The translations under genes were made by a program, and so were the position numbers. A model generated the notes under the pieces. The model saw only the letters and a list, made by a program, of their open reading frames with translations. It searched no databases and was not told the origin of the DNA. DNA of 64,000 nucleotides from Paenibacillaceae bacterium (GTDB lineage Bacteria; Bacillota; Bacilli; Paenibacillales; Paenibacillaceae): positions 16,695-80,694 of the forward strand of contig CAAFUF010000046.1 in assembly GCA_900766135.1 (NCBI GenBank), read 5' to 3'. This document shows, piece by piece, positions 26,660 to 35,141 of this stretch. Numbering within the stretch: position 1 is the first letter of the stretch; each line of letters begins with the position of its first letter.

Positions 26660-27613
26660 ATGGTATTTACGATCGTAATTTTGGTTTTGCTGCTGGCCGT
26701 GCTGGTATTCGTAAGCGGCTTGCCGCGTTTTGCGGTTCGCCAGATTACCCAGATGCGGCTGCAAACCAATGAGAGCATTTACGAATATTTGGAGCGAACC
26801 GGCGTCTATACCCGCGATCAATTCGAACGGCTGCCCAAACGACCGGTCGAAGTGATGTCCCGGGATGGACTGAAGCTGAACGGGTACGTGCTGGAGCTGT
26901 TTCCCGAAAGCCACCGATGGATGATCATCGTTCACGGCTATACGGTTTCGTTGCACGCCTCCACGCAATATATCGACATGTTCCAAAAGACGGGGTTTAA
27001 CATTCTGCTGGTAGATCAGCGCAGGCATGGCGGGAGTGAAGGAAGCTACACAACCTATGGGTTTCAGGAAAAATACGATGTTCAAACGTGGGTCCACTGG
27101 ATACTGGAGAATTACGGGGAAGGTAGTGTGATCGGCTTGCATGGCCAATCTCTAGGGGGCGGTACGGTGCTGGAGTATCTCTCCATCGCCCATTCGAATG
27201 TGAGATTCGTGATCGCCGATTGCCCCTACTCGGACTTGACGGAGCTCATGCGCCACCAGATTTCCAAGCTGAACAAACTGCCGGCCAAACCGCTCTTGCC
27301 TCTGGTCGACAAAATGTTGCAGCGCAAAGCAGGCTTCCGACTGGACCAGGTCAGCCCGATCAAGGCCGTCGAAAACAGCACGCTGCCGGTCTTGTTCATC
27401 CACGGCACAGAAGACAATTACGTACCGACGTATATGAGCCGGGAGATGTACCGTCAGAAGCCCGAACCCAAGGAAATCCTGCTCGTGGAAGGCGCGGTCC
27501 ACGCCAATGCCTACGGCATCAACCCCAAACGGTATGCCGAAGAGGTTCAGAACTTCATCGAGAAAGCGCTGGGCTCGGAGGAACCGGCGGCCGCTTATTT
27601 GCCGAGCATCTGA
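26660..27613 (+). CDS. Membrane-anchored alpha/beta hydrolase
   Basis: 317 aa. One N-terminal helix (residues 3-20) acts as anchor or uncleaved signal. The hydrolase core has the oxyanion turn IIVHGYTVSLH, LVDQRRHGGSEGS, the nucleophile elbow GQSLGG, the acid HGTEDNYVP and the histidine in EGAVHANAYG, so the catalytic triad is complete. This matches the YqkD/BAAT-like extracytoplasmic hydrolases. Substrate unknown. AGGAGG lies 12 nt before the ATG. Its 3' end overlaps the convergent Spo0E-like gene by 19 bp. Confidence 0.85.
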   Translation: MVFTIVILVLLLAVLVFVSGLPRFAVRQITQMRLQTNESIYEYLERTGVYTRDQFERLPKRPVEVMSRDGLKLNGYVLELFPESHRWMIIVHGYTVSLHASTQYIDMFQKTGFNILLVDQRRHGGSEGSYTTYGFQEKYDVQTWVHWILENYGEGSVIGLHGQSLGGGTVLEYLSIAHSNVRFVIADCPYSDLTELMRHQISKLNKLPAKPLLPLVDKMLQRKAGFRLDQVSPIKAVENSTLPVLFIHGTEDNYVPTYMSREMYRQKPEPKEILLVEGAVHANAYGINPKRYAEEVQNFIEKALGSEEPAAAYLPSI

Positions 27614-27795
27614 CTTTGGGCCATGACGATATATTGATCCAGGCGTTGGCTCAATTCCAGAATCGTGCCGCTGCTGAAGTTATCTTGGGTAGCGGCATTC
27701 ATCAATTCCAGACGCAGGTGCTCGATGGTCGCCTTCAGGTCGTTGCTGATTTTGTTATTGGTACGGCTTGCGCTTCGGAGAGTTTGAGGTACCAT
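27595..27795 (-). CDS. Spo0E-like aspartyl-phosphate phosphatase
   Basis: 66 aa. The helical pair KATIEHLRLELMNAA and GTILELSQRLDQYIV carries the Spo0E family signature SQ-x-LD-x-x-I. Such small proteins dephosphorylate Spo0A~P and delay sporulation. The ATG at 27795 has AAGGTGA five nt upstream; the apparent upstream GTG start would remove that spacing. It overlaps the hydrolase gene tail-to-tail. An orphan-kinase gene lies elsewhere in the window (7033-8730), consistent with a Spo0 phosphorelay. Confidence 0.82.
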   Translation of the reverse strand: MVPQTLRSASRTNNKISNDLKATIEHLRLELMNAATQDNFSSGTILELSQRLDQYIVMAQSQMLGK

Positions 27796-28015
27796 AAAAA
27801 TCACCTTTTCATTAATCTTGTCCCTATTTTACCTCATGATGCCAAAAAACATATTTTGCAAATTTGATAAAATATAGCACTCGGTGTCGGACTTTGTAAG
27901 AAAAAACAATTCCCTATCCGACAGGATGCTATCCCTCGACATAAAACTTCTTTATAATAGATTTATCGCTGTCGGCGGCCTAGGCCAGCCCGCAGCTTCA
28001 AGGAGGGAAAAACGC

Positions 28016-28495
28016 ATGTTTCAAGCCAGCGAATATAGCGGCTCCCGCGCAGAACGGCAGAACGCCGTCTTGTCGCAGCTTCAGGCGCTAATTTACGAGG
28101 AGAGCAGCCAGATAGCCAATTTGGCCAACGCAGCCGCGCTGCTGAACTTTTTCTTAGATGATATCAATTGGGTCGGCTTTTATTTGTACGACGGCCGGGA
28201 GCTGGTGCTCGGGCCGTTCCAGGGCCTTCCGGCCTGCATCCGGATCCCGCTCGGCAAAGGCGTGTGCGGCACCAGTGCGGAACGCCGCGAAACGCTGCGG
28301 ATCGAGGATGTTCACGCCTTTCCGGGCCACATTGCCTGCGATGCGGCGTCCAACAGCGAGATTGTGGTCCCCCTCGTTAAGGAGGATCGCCTCATTGGCG
28401 TGCTCGACATCGACAGTCCGCTGAAGGGCCGGTTTGATGCCGAAGATCAGGCGTTCCTGGAGCAATTTGTGGCTACGCTCGTCAAGCAGTTGTAA
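28016..28495 (+). CDS. GAF-domain free methionine-(R)-sulfoxide reductase
   Basis: 159 aa, a single GAF domain of the fRMsr (YebR/YtsP) family, which reduces free Met-(R)-sulfoxide using thioredoxin. All three family cysteines are present: C74 and C84 in LPACIRIPLGKGVCGTSA and C108 in HIACDAASNSEIVVPL. The metal-free pocket motif NWVGFYL is also seen. The ATG at 28016 has AAGGAGGG 8 nt upstream; a longer ORF to 27884 lacks a ribosome site. Monocistronic. Confidence 0.92.
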   Translation: MFQASEYSGSRAERQNAVLSQLQALIYEESSQIANLANAAALLNFFLDDINWVGFYLYDGRELVLGPFQGLPACIRIPLGKGVCGTSAERRETLRIEDVHAFPGHIACDAASNSEIVVPLVKEDRLIGVLDIDSPLKGRFDAEDQAFLEQFVATLVKQL

Positions 28496-28580
28496 ATGAC
28501 CGCCGCTTAATGAAGATCCCTAACGGGTGTACTTTTACGGAATCGATGACGGTCGCTTCATACTCAGATGGCGGCAATAC

Positions 28581-28760
28581 CTGCAATAGTGCAGTTTTTT
28601 ATGACGAAATGGTAGAAAAGCGGGGAATTGATGCAAAAGTGCAGTTTTTTACGTTCGTATCGCCGCATTTCGGCAAATGAGCATAAAATACCTGCACTTT
28701 TGCAGTTTTTTCGACTGCATTGAGCTTACAGCCGCAAAAAGATGTAATTTTGCAGTTTTT
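28581..28760. repeat. Four-copy array of CTGCA-N4-TGCAG-T6 units
   Basis: Cores at 28581-28594, 28631-28644, 28692-28705 and 28742-28755 (gaps 50, 61, 50). Each is a 5-bp dyad with a 4-nt loop followed by five to six T, so each looks like a minimal terminator on the plus strand; units 2 and 4 have one or two arm mismatches. The rest of 28496-28800 is unique and has no gene. Confidence 0.8.
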
Positions 28761-28804
28761 CCCCGACAACCCAGTTGCCCCCCGAGTTGTATAGGATAAG
28801 ACAA

Positions 28805-28851
28805 AGCGCGAGCATAAGGGGCGGGACTGCCCTTTATGCTCGCGCTCTTTT
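28805..28851. terminator. Bidirectional terminator between fRMsr and MutS2-like genes
   Basis: AGCGCGAGCATAAGGG (28805-) pairs with CCCTTTATGCTCGCGCT (to 28846), followed by CTTTT on the plus strand and TTTGTC on the minus strand. Confidence 0.8.
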
Positions 28852-28893
28852 ATCGTGCCATCGCCAACCCCCCCGGCTAATTTTCGCCCGGGA

Positions 28894-30930
28894 TTAGTCT
28901 TCTCCCGGCTTTGTAATGATGACCATGCCCTCCACATGCCGCTTGCTCATCAGCTTGCGCTTTTTCCGGTTTTCCTTCGAGTCGAACACGATATCCAGAT
29001 CATAGTCCTCCGGATATAGCGACTCGCTCTTAAGATAAGGCTTTAACCGTTTATGATTGATCTTGATTTTCTGCTTCTGGACCTGAACCAACGCTATTCC
29101 CCGTAAGTCCGGCGGTTCGACGACGATGCCGATTTTCCCTAGGGAGGTCACGAGGACGGCATCGCCAACTTCAAACTTGCGCGAGGTTTGGGCGGCCGCC
29201 TGGTCTGCTTCATCAGCGGCTCCACCGGCTTCCATTCCGGCGCCAGCCGGCCCTTTAGGCTGCGCTGCTTCCGTTGCTCCCGCCCTCTTCCCGACTTCCG
29301 TGTCCCGGCTGCTCCGGAGCACGGAAGTCGCGGGCGCCGAGGCTTGCTTCGCCGGTACGATCTCGTCCCACCGCATGCCTCCGCTTCCGGTACCATCGGC
29401 GGACTGCTGGCGGCTAACGATGTGCTGCGAGCGTTCGATGATCCCGCCGGACATCCCTAGCTTGCGGGCGATTTCGATCGCATAACTTCGGCCGGACTGC
29501 CCGATGGTCAACCGGTACAACGGACGCAACGTCTCGGCATCGAATTCCATCCTCGCGTTCTCGAAGCCTTCCGCCCGTGAAGCGAACGTCTTGAGTTCGT
29601 TGAAATGAGTCGTGACCATCACCGTAGATCCTTTCCGGGCAAACTCCTCCAGGATCGCGATCGACAAGGCGATCCCTTCGCCCGGGTCGGTGCCCGCAGC
29701 CAGCTCATCGATCAGCACGAGGGTGGATGGCCCTGCTTCCTGCAGGATTTGCACCAGTGCGCCGATCTGGGCCGAAAATGTGCTAAGCGACTGCTCCAGA
29801 TTCTGCCCGTCCCCGATGACGGCGCGGATGCCCTGGTATACCGCAAAACGGCTGTCCGGCGAGACCGGCACCAGCAGGCCCGATTGCACCATCAGGGACA
29901 GCAAGCCAAACGTCTTCAGCACGACGGTCTTTCCGCCGGTATTGGGGCCGGTGATAATCAGCGTCCGGTACTCCTTGCCAATCGCCATATCCAGCGGCAC
30001 CATCGTTTGCAGCAGCTTCGGATGCTTGGCCCCGCGGATCACCGTGTCTCCGGCCTCGCTAAGCTGCACCGGAGCCCCGCCGATCGCCGCAGCGTATTTG
30101 GCTTTGGCGAAAATAAAGTCGTACGTCCCCGTAATCTCGATATTCCGAACGAGGTCGGCCGCTTCCCGTTCGACCAACCCGGCGAGATAACCCAGGATTT
30201 TCGCTTCCTCCCGGGCCTCTTCGCCCTGAAGCAGCTCCAGCTCGCCCTGCAGCGCAGCAACCTCCTGCGGTTCGATGAACACCGTCTGGCCGCTGGTCGA
30301 CTGGTCCAGCATGCGCCCGTTTACTTGCTTGTAGTAGTCTTTTTTGACCGGAATCACGTATCTGCCGCCGCGCACGCTCACAATGTTCTCCTGCAGAATG
30401 GAGGCATGCCGTGCCATGACGGACTGGATGCGCTTCTGGATCCGCTCTTTGACGACGGCGATTTTTTTGCGCGTCTTCTCCAGCTCCCGGCTCGCGTCAT
30501 CCGCAATGACCCCGAACCGGATGCAGCGGAGAATCTCCTGCTGCAACGCAGGCAGATCCTGCAAATCGGTCGCATAGATGCCGATCCTCCAGGCCAGTTC
30601 GCCTTTTGAGGCCATATATTTCTTCAATTGCCCGCAGCTATGCAGGAATGTCTGCACCGCCATCAAGTCCTGCTCGGTGAACAGGTAACCCGTGCCCAGC
30701 AAGGAAACGACCAGCTCGATCCCCTCCAGCGAGGGCAGCGGTACACTCGCCCCCTTCCCATACAGGGCCCGCGCCTCCGCCGTTTCGGCAATTGCCCGCT
30801 CGATCACCCGTTTTTCCACCATCGGCGCAAGCTCTTCGATTCTTTGGCGGCCGGCGTAGGATACCGCGTATCCCAGCAAATCCTGTTTAATGCTTTCATA
30901 TTCCAACGTACTTAGCGAAAATGTATTCAA
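28894..30930 (-). CDS. MutS2-like ATPase lacking the Smr domain
   Basis: 678 aa. The N-terminal core and coiled-coil clamp (1-300) are followed by a MutS ATPase with Walker A GPNTGGKT (328-335) and Walker B TLVLIDELAAGTDPGEG (403-). A variable Ala/Gly linker (about 515-580) leads to a KOW-like domain (585-633). The C-terminal Smr nuclease/ribosome-binding domain of standard MutS2 (about 780 aa) is replaced by a short basic tail ending HVEGMVIITKPGED. Standard MutS2 suppresses recombination and rescues collided ribosomes in B. subtilis. TTG start with AAGGAGG 7 nt upstream. The long leader region suggests controlled expression. Confidence 0.85.
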   Translation of the reverse strand: MNTFSLSTLEYESIKQDLLGYAVSYAGRQRIEELAPMVEKRVIERAIAETAEARALYGKGASVPLPSLEGIELVVSLLGTGYLFTEQDLMAVQTFLHSCGQLKKYMASKGELAWRIGIYATDLQDLPALQQEILRCIRFGVIADDASRELEKTRKKIAVVKERIQKRIQSVMARHASILQENIVSVRGGRYVIPVKKDYYKQVNGRMLDQSTSGQTVFIEPQEVAALQGELELLQGEEAREEAKILGYLAGLVEREAADLVRNIEITGTYDFIFAKAKYAAAIGGAPVQLSEAGDTVIRGAKHPKLLQTMVPLDMAIGKEYRTLIITGPNTGGKTVVLKTFGLLSLMVQSGLLVPVSPDSRFAVYQGIRAVIGDGQNLEQSLSTFSAQIGALVQILQEAGPSTLVLIDELAAGTDPGEGIALSIAILEEFARKGSTVMVTTHFNELKTFASRAEGFENARMEFDAETLRPLYRLTIGQSGRSYAIEIARKLGMSGGIIERSQHIVSRQQSADGTGSGGMRWDEIVPAKQASAPATSVLRSSRDTEVGKRAGATEAAQPKGPAGAGMEAGGAADEADQAAAQTSRKFEVGDAVLVTSLGKIGIVVEPPDLRGIALVQVQKQKIKINHKRLKPYLKSESLYPEDYDLDIVFDSKENRKKRKLMSKRHVEGMVIITKPGED

Positions 30931-30974
30931 GGTGAAACCTCCTTCATGGGGTTGTTATTCCTTCTTTCCGGCAT

Positions 30975-31012
30975 AAAAAAGGCAAAGGACAGCACGTATG
31001 CCATCCTTTGCC
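30975..31012 (-). terminator. Intrinsic terminator T2 in the MutS2-like gene leader
   Basis: GGCAAAGGA / TCCTTTGCC stem (31012-30981) followed by TTTTTT, 45 bp before the coding start and downstream of T1. A competing stem GGCATA (31002-30997) / TATGCC (30975-30970) would break it. Since it lies before, not after, a gene it is probably an attenuator. Confidence 0.75.
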
Positions 31013-31044
31013 TACACTTCTCCCGCTGATACCGGTCAAAAAAT

Positions 31045-31074
31045 CAAAAAAGCCGTGCTGAAAACAGCACGGCT
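31045..31074 (-). terminator. Intrinsic terminator T1 in the MutS2-like gene leader
   Basis: Perfect 10-bp stem AGCCGTGCTG / CAGCACGGCT with TTTT loop and a T-run (31074-31045). Its 3' arm word CAGCACG is complementary to CGTGCTG in the loop of T2 (30996-30990), allowing an alternative pairing. Confidence 0.8.
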
Positions 31075-31129
31075 TCATCATGATCATGATGACGGCAGCT
31101 GGAAAGAAGCTGCAAGATGTTCCGCGTGT

Positions 31130-31248
31130 GTTCTTAACTAATTCATAGACCGAAACAAGCGTACGGGAAAATACGGGCTCGCCCAGACCTCAAGCGGCAC
31201 GTTCCTGTACCCTGTGTAACCGTCTGTATGAAATTGCTAGTTAAGAAC
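31130..31248 (-). ncRNA. Long rod-like RNA hairpin in the MutS2-like gene leader
   Basis: The ends pair perfectly over 11 bp (31248-31238 with 31140-31130). Inside, TTCAT/ATGAA, AGAC/GTCT and GTAC/GTAC blocks extend a bulged rod of about 119 nt. The 5' arm is made of the last codons of the leader ORF. Downstream come a GCAGCT/AGCTGC stem, an 18-bp palindrome (about 31077-31094) and terminator T1. I could not match it to a known riboswitch; 6S RNA is an alternative reading. Confidence 0.55.
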
Positions 31249-31260
31249 CTTCACCGACAT
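31237..31260 (-). CDS. Seven-codon leader peptide upstream of the MutS2-like gene
   Basis: ATG at 31260 with a strong AGGAG 8 nt upstream encodes MSVKVLN and a TAG stop (31237). Its last four codons are the 5' strand of the 11-bp closing stem of the downstream RNA rod, and two terminators lie before the main gene. This is the layout of ribosome-mediated transcription attenuators. The peptide matches no leader I know. Confidence 0.55.
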   Translation of the reverse strand: MSVKVLN

Positions 31261-31280
31261 CAATATCTCTCCTCTTTAGA

Positions 31281-31496
31281 GGTTGTTCAAAAAGTCATCT
31301 TTCGATCACGAAGCAAGACAAGAAGTCATCTCGACATCGAATCTTGAATTCACCCAGGCCTTCCGCCCACTCTCGTAGCTTCCAGCTACGCTCCGCTACT
31401 CAGTCCCTGGCTTCATTCAACCTTCTCGGTGCTCCAAACCTAACTTTTTGAACTTTCATCGAAATGGTTGTTCAAAAAGTCATCTTTCGATCACGA
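31281..31496. mobile_element. MITE-like repeat with 11-bp inverted ends and a flanking 31-bp direct repeat
   Basis: GTTCAAAAAGT at 31285-31295 is inverted at 31443-31453, bracketing about 169 bp with an internal hairpin (GTAGCTTCCAGCTAC). The 31 bp beginning GGTTGTTCAAAAAGTC recur at 31281-31311 and 31466-31496. There is no coding sequence. It separates the likely promoter from the leader ORF. The remainder of 31497-31729 shows only promoter-like A/T-rich sequence. Confidence 0.6.
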
Positions 31497-31526
31497 TAAG
31501 ATGATCCTGAAAGAAGGAATACCTTT

Positions 31527-31556
31527 AATTTACCAAAAAGGCGCGTTATTCGTCAA
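31527..31556 (-). promoter_or_regulatory. Candidate SigA promoter for the MutS2-like leader transcript
   Basis: TTGACG (31556-31551), 18-bp spacer, TAAATT (31532-31527) on the minus strand. Transcription from here would cross the MITE-like repeat before reaching the leader ORF. Confidence 0.5.
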
Positions 31557-31729
31557 GAATCCGGGTTTCGGCTCAGTTCATTCGTTTTTGGGTGGAATAT
31601 CTTGCTAATTGAGTGAATTGATTAATTTTATTCTTGCGATCATTTCATGTATTATATATGGGGCGTTAAAATTGTTAACTCGGCATTAAATTCAACTAAA
31701 GGAGCTTTTGCGGAAAGGAAGGAAACGAA

Positions 31730-33610
31730 GTGTCACAATTCAATCGCATCCGGCTCGCCAACACCAAGCCGTTTGTCTTTTTCTCCGTCATTATGATCTT
31801 GAAGATTTATCTCGTCTGGACGGCCATTTTTGATGGAGTTCCCGTTTGGGGGCCACTGCTGAAGGAAATCCCGTTTATCTGGGTTTTGTTCTGCCTGATT
31901 GAATGGTTCTCCTCCAAACGTAAGATCGGCCTTTATTTAACCGTAAACCTGATCGTTACCGCGATATTCTTCGCAGCTATTATGTATCATAAATATTATG
32001 GGGTTATCGTAAATTACACGGCCCTGCAGCAGGTCAACCAGGTCACCGCCGTGAAGAACAGCGTGTTCTCCCTGCTGGCCCCTTATTATTTGCTGATCTT
32101 TTTGGACATCGTGATTATCGGCTTCTGGCTGTTGCGGAAGAAACGTGCCGAGAAGCTCAGAGCTTTTTTCAATCTGAAGAAAGCCAGCACCGGCGTCATT
32201 ACCGGGATTTTCGCCTTTTCGCTGCTGCTGTGCATCTTCAACATTTGGCCGAACCGGGCCAGCATGAACGAAATCAAGCAAGCCGAGCAAATGGGCATCC
32301 TCAACTATGAAACGTACACGATTTTCTCCAGCGCCAAGAAAGAAGAACTGGTCGATAAAAACCAGATCTCGCAAGCGAAAATCGACAAATTAAAAGGCAT
32401 TGCCGCTCCGGCTGAACCGAAGTATTTCGGCGCCGCCAAAGGCAAGAACCTGATCATCATCCAATTGGAATCGTTCCAGAATTTCCTGATCAACCTGAAG
32501 ATCGACGGTCAAGAAGTGACGCCGAACATGAACAAGCTGGTTCAGGAGAATACGTATTTCAAGCATTTCTATCAAATGGTCGGACAAGGCAATACGTCCG
32601 ATGCCGAGTTTGTCGTAAATACCTCGTTCTACATTCCGTATAATGAGGCGGCAACGCAAAACTACCCGGACAAGGATTTGCCAAGCTTACCGAAGCTTAT
32701 GCGCGATCAAGGTTACGATACCGCGACGTTTCATACCAATGTCGTCGATTTCTGGAACCGCGGCGAGTTGTACGACGCGATCGGCTTTAACCGCTATTAC
32801 GACCAGAAGTGGTTCGGTACCGAGGACACCGTCTTCTTTGGTCCTTCGGACGAAGTGCTGTACAAGAAAACGGCGGAAGAGCTGGATCGCATGCAACAGA
32901 CCGGGCAGCCGTTCTACACTCAGGTCATCTCCATGACGGCGCATCATCCGTTTACGATGCCGCATGACAAGGATAAAATCCAGTTGCCTGAGCGTTACCA
33001 GGAAAATATGGTCGGCGATTACCTCCGCTCCCAAAGCTATGCGGACTATGCGCTGGGACAATTCATTCAGGAGCTCAAGCAAAAAGGCATCTGGGACAAC
33101 AGTGTTGTATTCATTTACGGCGACCATCTCGGCTTGCCGATGTATTCGCTGGACAAACAAGGCCTGGAGTTGATGAAGGAAATCTACGGCCGCGATTACA
33201 GTTACATCGATATGATCAATATTCCGTTGCTCGTCCATGCACCGGGCGTCGACACGCCTGCAGTGATGGACAACGTCGGCGGACAGGTCGATATCCTGCC
33301 AACGGCGGCGAACCTGCTTGGCGTGAAGCTGGATAACCATATCCACTTCGGTGAGGATATTTTGAACCAGACGTCTTATAACCTGTTGCCGCAGCGTTAT
33401 TATCTGCCGTCCGGCTCATTCCTGAACGACAAGGCGTTGTTCATCCCCGGGGTTTGGTACGATGACGGTACGAAATATCCGCTGGCCAAAGACGGCGTGC
33501 AGCAAGCGTTAACAACGGAAAGCGAATATAACCGTGCCCTTGAATTGCTCCGCCTTAGCGACAGCTACGTACAGCAGCTGCCCGACCGGGTGAAGGAGAA
33601 CAAGGAATAA
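31730..33610 (+). CDS. LTA synthase-family (sulfatase-fold) membrane protein
   Basis: 626 aa. Five N-terminal helices (about 15-35, 45-62, 68-90, 110-135, 155-172) anchor an extracellular sulfatase-like domain. E247 in IIIQLESFQ and the catalytic T289 in GQGNTSDAEF match LtaS metal and nucleophile positions; AHHPFTMP and YGDHLGLP complete the site. LtaS polymerises glycerol-phosphate from phosphatidylglycerol onto lipoteichoic acid. GTG start with AAGGAAGG 7 nt upstream. Other family members are LTA primases or stress paralogues, so the exact role is open. Confidence 0.9.
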   Translation: MSQFNRIRLANTKPFVFFSVIMILKIYLVWTAIFDGVPVWGPLLKEIPFIWVLFCLIEWFSSKRKIGLYLTVNLIVTAIFFAAIMYHKYYGVIVNYTALQQVNQVTAVKNSVFSLLAPYYLLIFLDIVIIGFWLLRKKRAEKLRAFFNLKKASTGVITGIFAFSLLLCIFNIWPNRASMNEIKQAEQMGILNYETYTIFSSAKKEELVDKNQISQAKIDKLKGIAAPAEPKYFGAAKGKNLIIIQLESFQNFLINLKIDGQEVTPNMNKLVQENTYFKHFYQMVGQGNTSDAEFVVNTSFYIPYNEAATQNYPDKDLPSLPKLMRDQGYDTATFHTNVVDFWNRGELYDAIGFNRYYDQKWFGTEDTVFFGPSDEVLYKKTAEELDRMQQTGQPFYTQVISMTAHHPFTMPHDKDKIQLPERYQENMVGDYLRSQSYADYALGQFIQELKQKGIWDNSVVFIYGDHLGLPMYSLDKQGLELMKEIYGRDYSYIDMINIPLLVHAPGVDTPAVMDNVGGQVDILPTAANLLGVKLDNHIHFGEDILNQTSYNLLPQRYYLPSGSFLNDKALFIPGVWYDDGTKYPLAKDGVQQALTTESEYNRALELLRLSDSYVQQLPDRVKENKE

Positions 33611-33623
33611 CGCATTCCTCCGC

Positions 33624-33680
33624 AAAAAAATCAGAGCCGCAAGCGTCCCGGATCGGGACCGCCTTGCGGCTCTTTTTTTC
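33624..33680. terminator. Bidirectional terminator between LTA synthase and MATE genes
   Basis: AGAGCCGCAAG (33632-33642) pairs with CTTGCGGCTCT (33663-33673), with an inner GTCCCG/CGGGAC stem; poly-T follows on both strands. Confidence 0.85.
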
Positions 33681-33688
33681 CTCTGCCC

Positions 33689-35125
33689 CTACAACGCCGG
33701 AGTAGCTACGCCATCCATTGCCGTCTTCCCTTGGGTTGGCCCCTGGCCTTCCTGGCTTAATCCGCGTTCTTGAAGCAACTCCTGCTCTTTCATGCGCAAA
33801 TACTTACGCCCTCTCCAGCGGAAGAACGAGAACACGCCGCGGATATATTCGTCGCTGATCATGCTGGCGTAAATCGCGATGATTCCCCAGCCGAGCGAAA
33901 CGCCAAACAGATACGAGCAACCGGTAGCCACGACCGACATGAAGATCAAGGAAATGATCATCGTATACCGGGTATCCCCTACCGCATTCAACGAGTTGCC
34001 GAGTGCCATATTGATCATTTTGCCCGGCTGAAGCAGCAGGTTCAACCAAAGCAGCGCTGCGCAAAGGGTTAGAATATCAGCATCTTGCGTAAACAGTCCC
34101 AACAGCTTCGGACCAAACAGCACAAGAATAAACGCGTTGACGACGACCAGCGGAAGCCCGAAGGCCAGCACGCGGTATACCGCACGATACGCTTCCTTCG
34201 TTTTGCCCGCTCCGTAAAGATGGGCGATCTGGATCTGCGCCGCCATCGCCAGCGAGAAGCCTAACATGAAGCAAAACGACTCCAGCGTATTCATATAGGT
34301 CCTAGCGGCCAGCTCGGTCGAGCCCAGCACCGCGAGGAACGAGAAAATCGCCAGCTGCGAGAACACCCAGCTCGCCGAGTTGACGCCCAGCGGCCAGCCG
34401 ATCACAAGCACTTCCTTAAACAGCTTGCGGTCGAACACTGGAATATCCCTGATGCCGATACGCCGCTGGAACGTACCGAGGAAAATCAACAGCAGCACGA
34501 CCGTAGCGATCAACCGGCTGATCACCGTCGAAATGGCGACCCCGGTCAAGCCCCATTGCGGAAACCCGAAGGCGCCGAAAATAAAGCAATAGTTCATGAA
34601 AATATGAATGATGTTCATGCCGATCGCCGTAAACATCGGGCCTTTCGTATTCCCGGTGTTACGGATCGCGGTCCCCAGCATAGAGATCATCGCGGTCAAA
34701 ATCATCCCGCCGCCGACGACGGAGATGTAGACTTTCGCCAAGGGCAGCAGTTCGTCCGGCAGTTGCAGCATCGTGGCGATCGGCCCTGGGACGGCGATCA
34801 ACAAAATGCTAAGGAAAATGCCGATGGCGGCCGTTACTTTGAAGGCGATAATCGCCACGGTCCGGGCGTCCTCCTCACGGCCCGAGCCGATCTTCTGGGC
34901 AATGACGATCCCTGCTCCGCTTGCTACGGTAGCAAACAGCGTGGTCAGCGCATTAAACAGCTGGTTGGAGAACCCGACGACCGCCACCGCGTTATCGGAT
35001 ATGCGGCTGACCATGAGCGTATCGACGGTGCCCAGCAGAATCTGTAGGAACAATTCGATAAATATAGGCCAAGCGAGCAGCCAGAGGGAAAATTTATCCT
35101 TCTCGCCGCCCTTCATTTTCTTCAT
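33689..35125 (-). CDS. MATE-family multidrug exporter (NorM-like)
   Basis: 478 aa with twelve predicted helices in two MatE repeats (start WLLAWPIFIELFLQILLGTVDTLMVSRISDNAVAVVGFSNQL). MATE proteins exchange Na+ or H+ for cationic drugs. AGGAGG lies 9 nt before the ATG. A 13-codon ORF ends just before that ribosome site, and its ATG lies 7 nt after a TATAAT box. It is divergent from the AraC regulator at 35274, which could control it; no direct evidence is visible. Confidence 0.88.
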   Translation of the reverse strand: MKKMKGGEKDKFSLWLLAWPIFIELFLQILLGTVDTLMVSRISDNAVAVVGFSNQLFNALTTLFATVASGAGIVIAQKIGSGREEDARTVAIIAFKVTAAIGIFLSILLIAVPGPIATMLQLPDELLPLAKVYISVVGGGMILTAMISMLGTAIRNTGNTKGPMFTAIGMNIIHIFMNYCFIFGAFGFPQWGLTGVAISTVISRLIATVVLLLIFLGTFQRRIGIRDIPVFDRKLFKEVLVIGWPLGVNSASWVFSQLAIFSFLAVLGSTELAARTYMNTLESFCFMLGFSLAMAAQIQIAHLYGAGKTKEAYRAVYRVLAFGLPLVVVNAFILVLFGPKLLGLFTQDADILTLCAALLWLNLLLQPGKMINMALGNSLNAVGDTRYTMIISLIFMSVVATGCSYLFGVSLGWGIIAIYASMISDEYIRGVFSFFRWRGRKYLRMKEQELLQERGLSQEGQGPTQGKTAMDGVATPAL

Positions 35126-35141
35126 TATTACAACCTCCTGG

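Noticed and set aside
31130..31248. 6S RNA
   Set aside because: The rod shape fits loosely, but the closing stem is made of a leader ORF with its own strong ribosome site and the transcript leads into mutS2-like; I could not identify the 6S central bubble.
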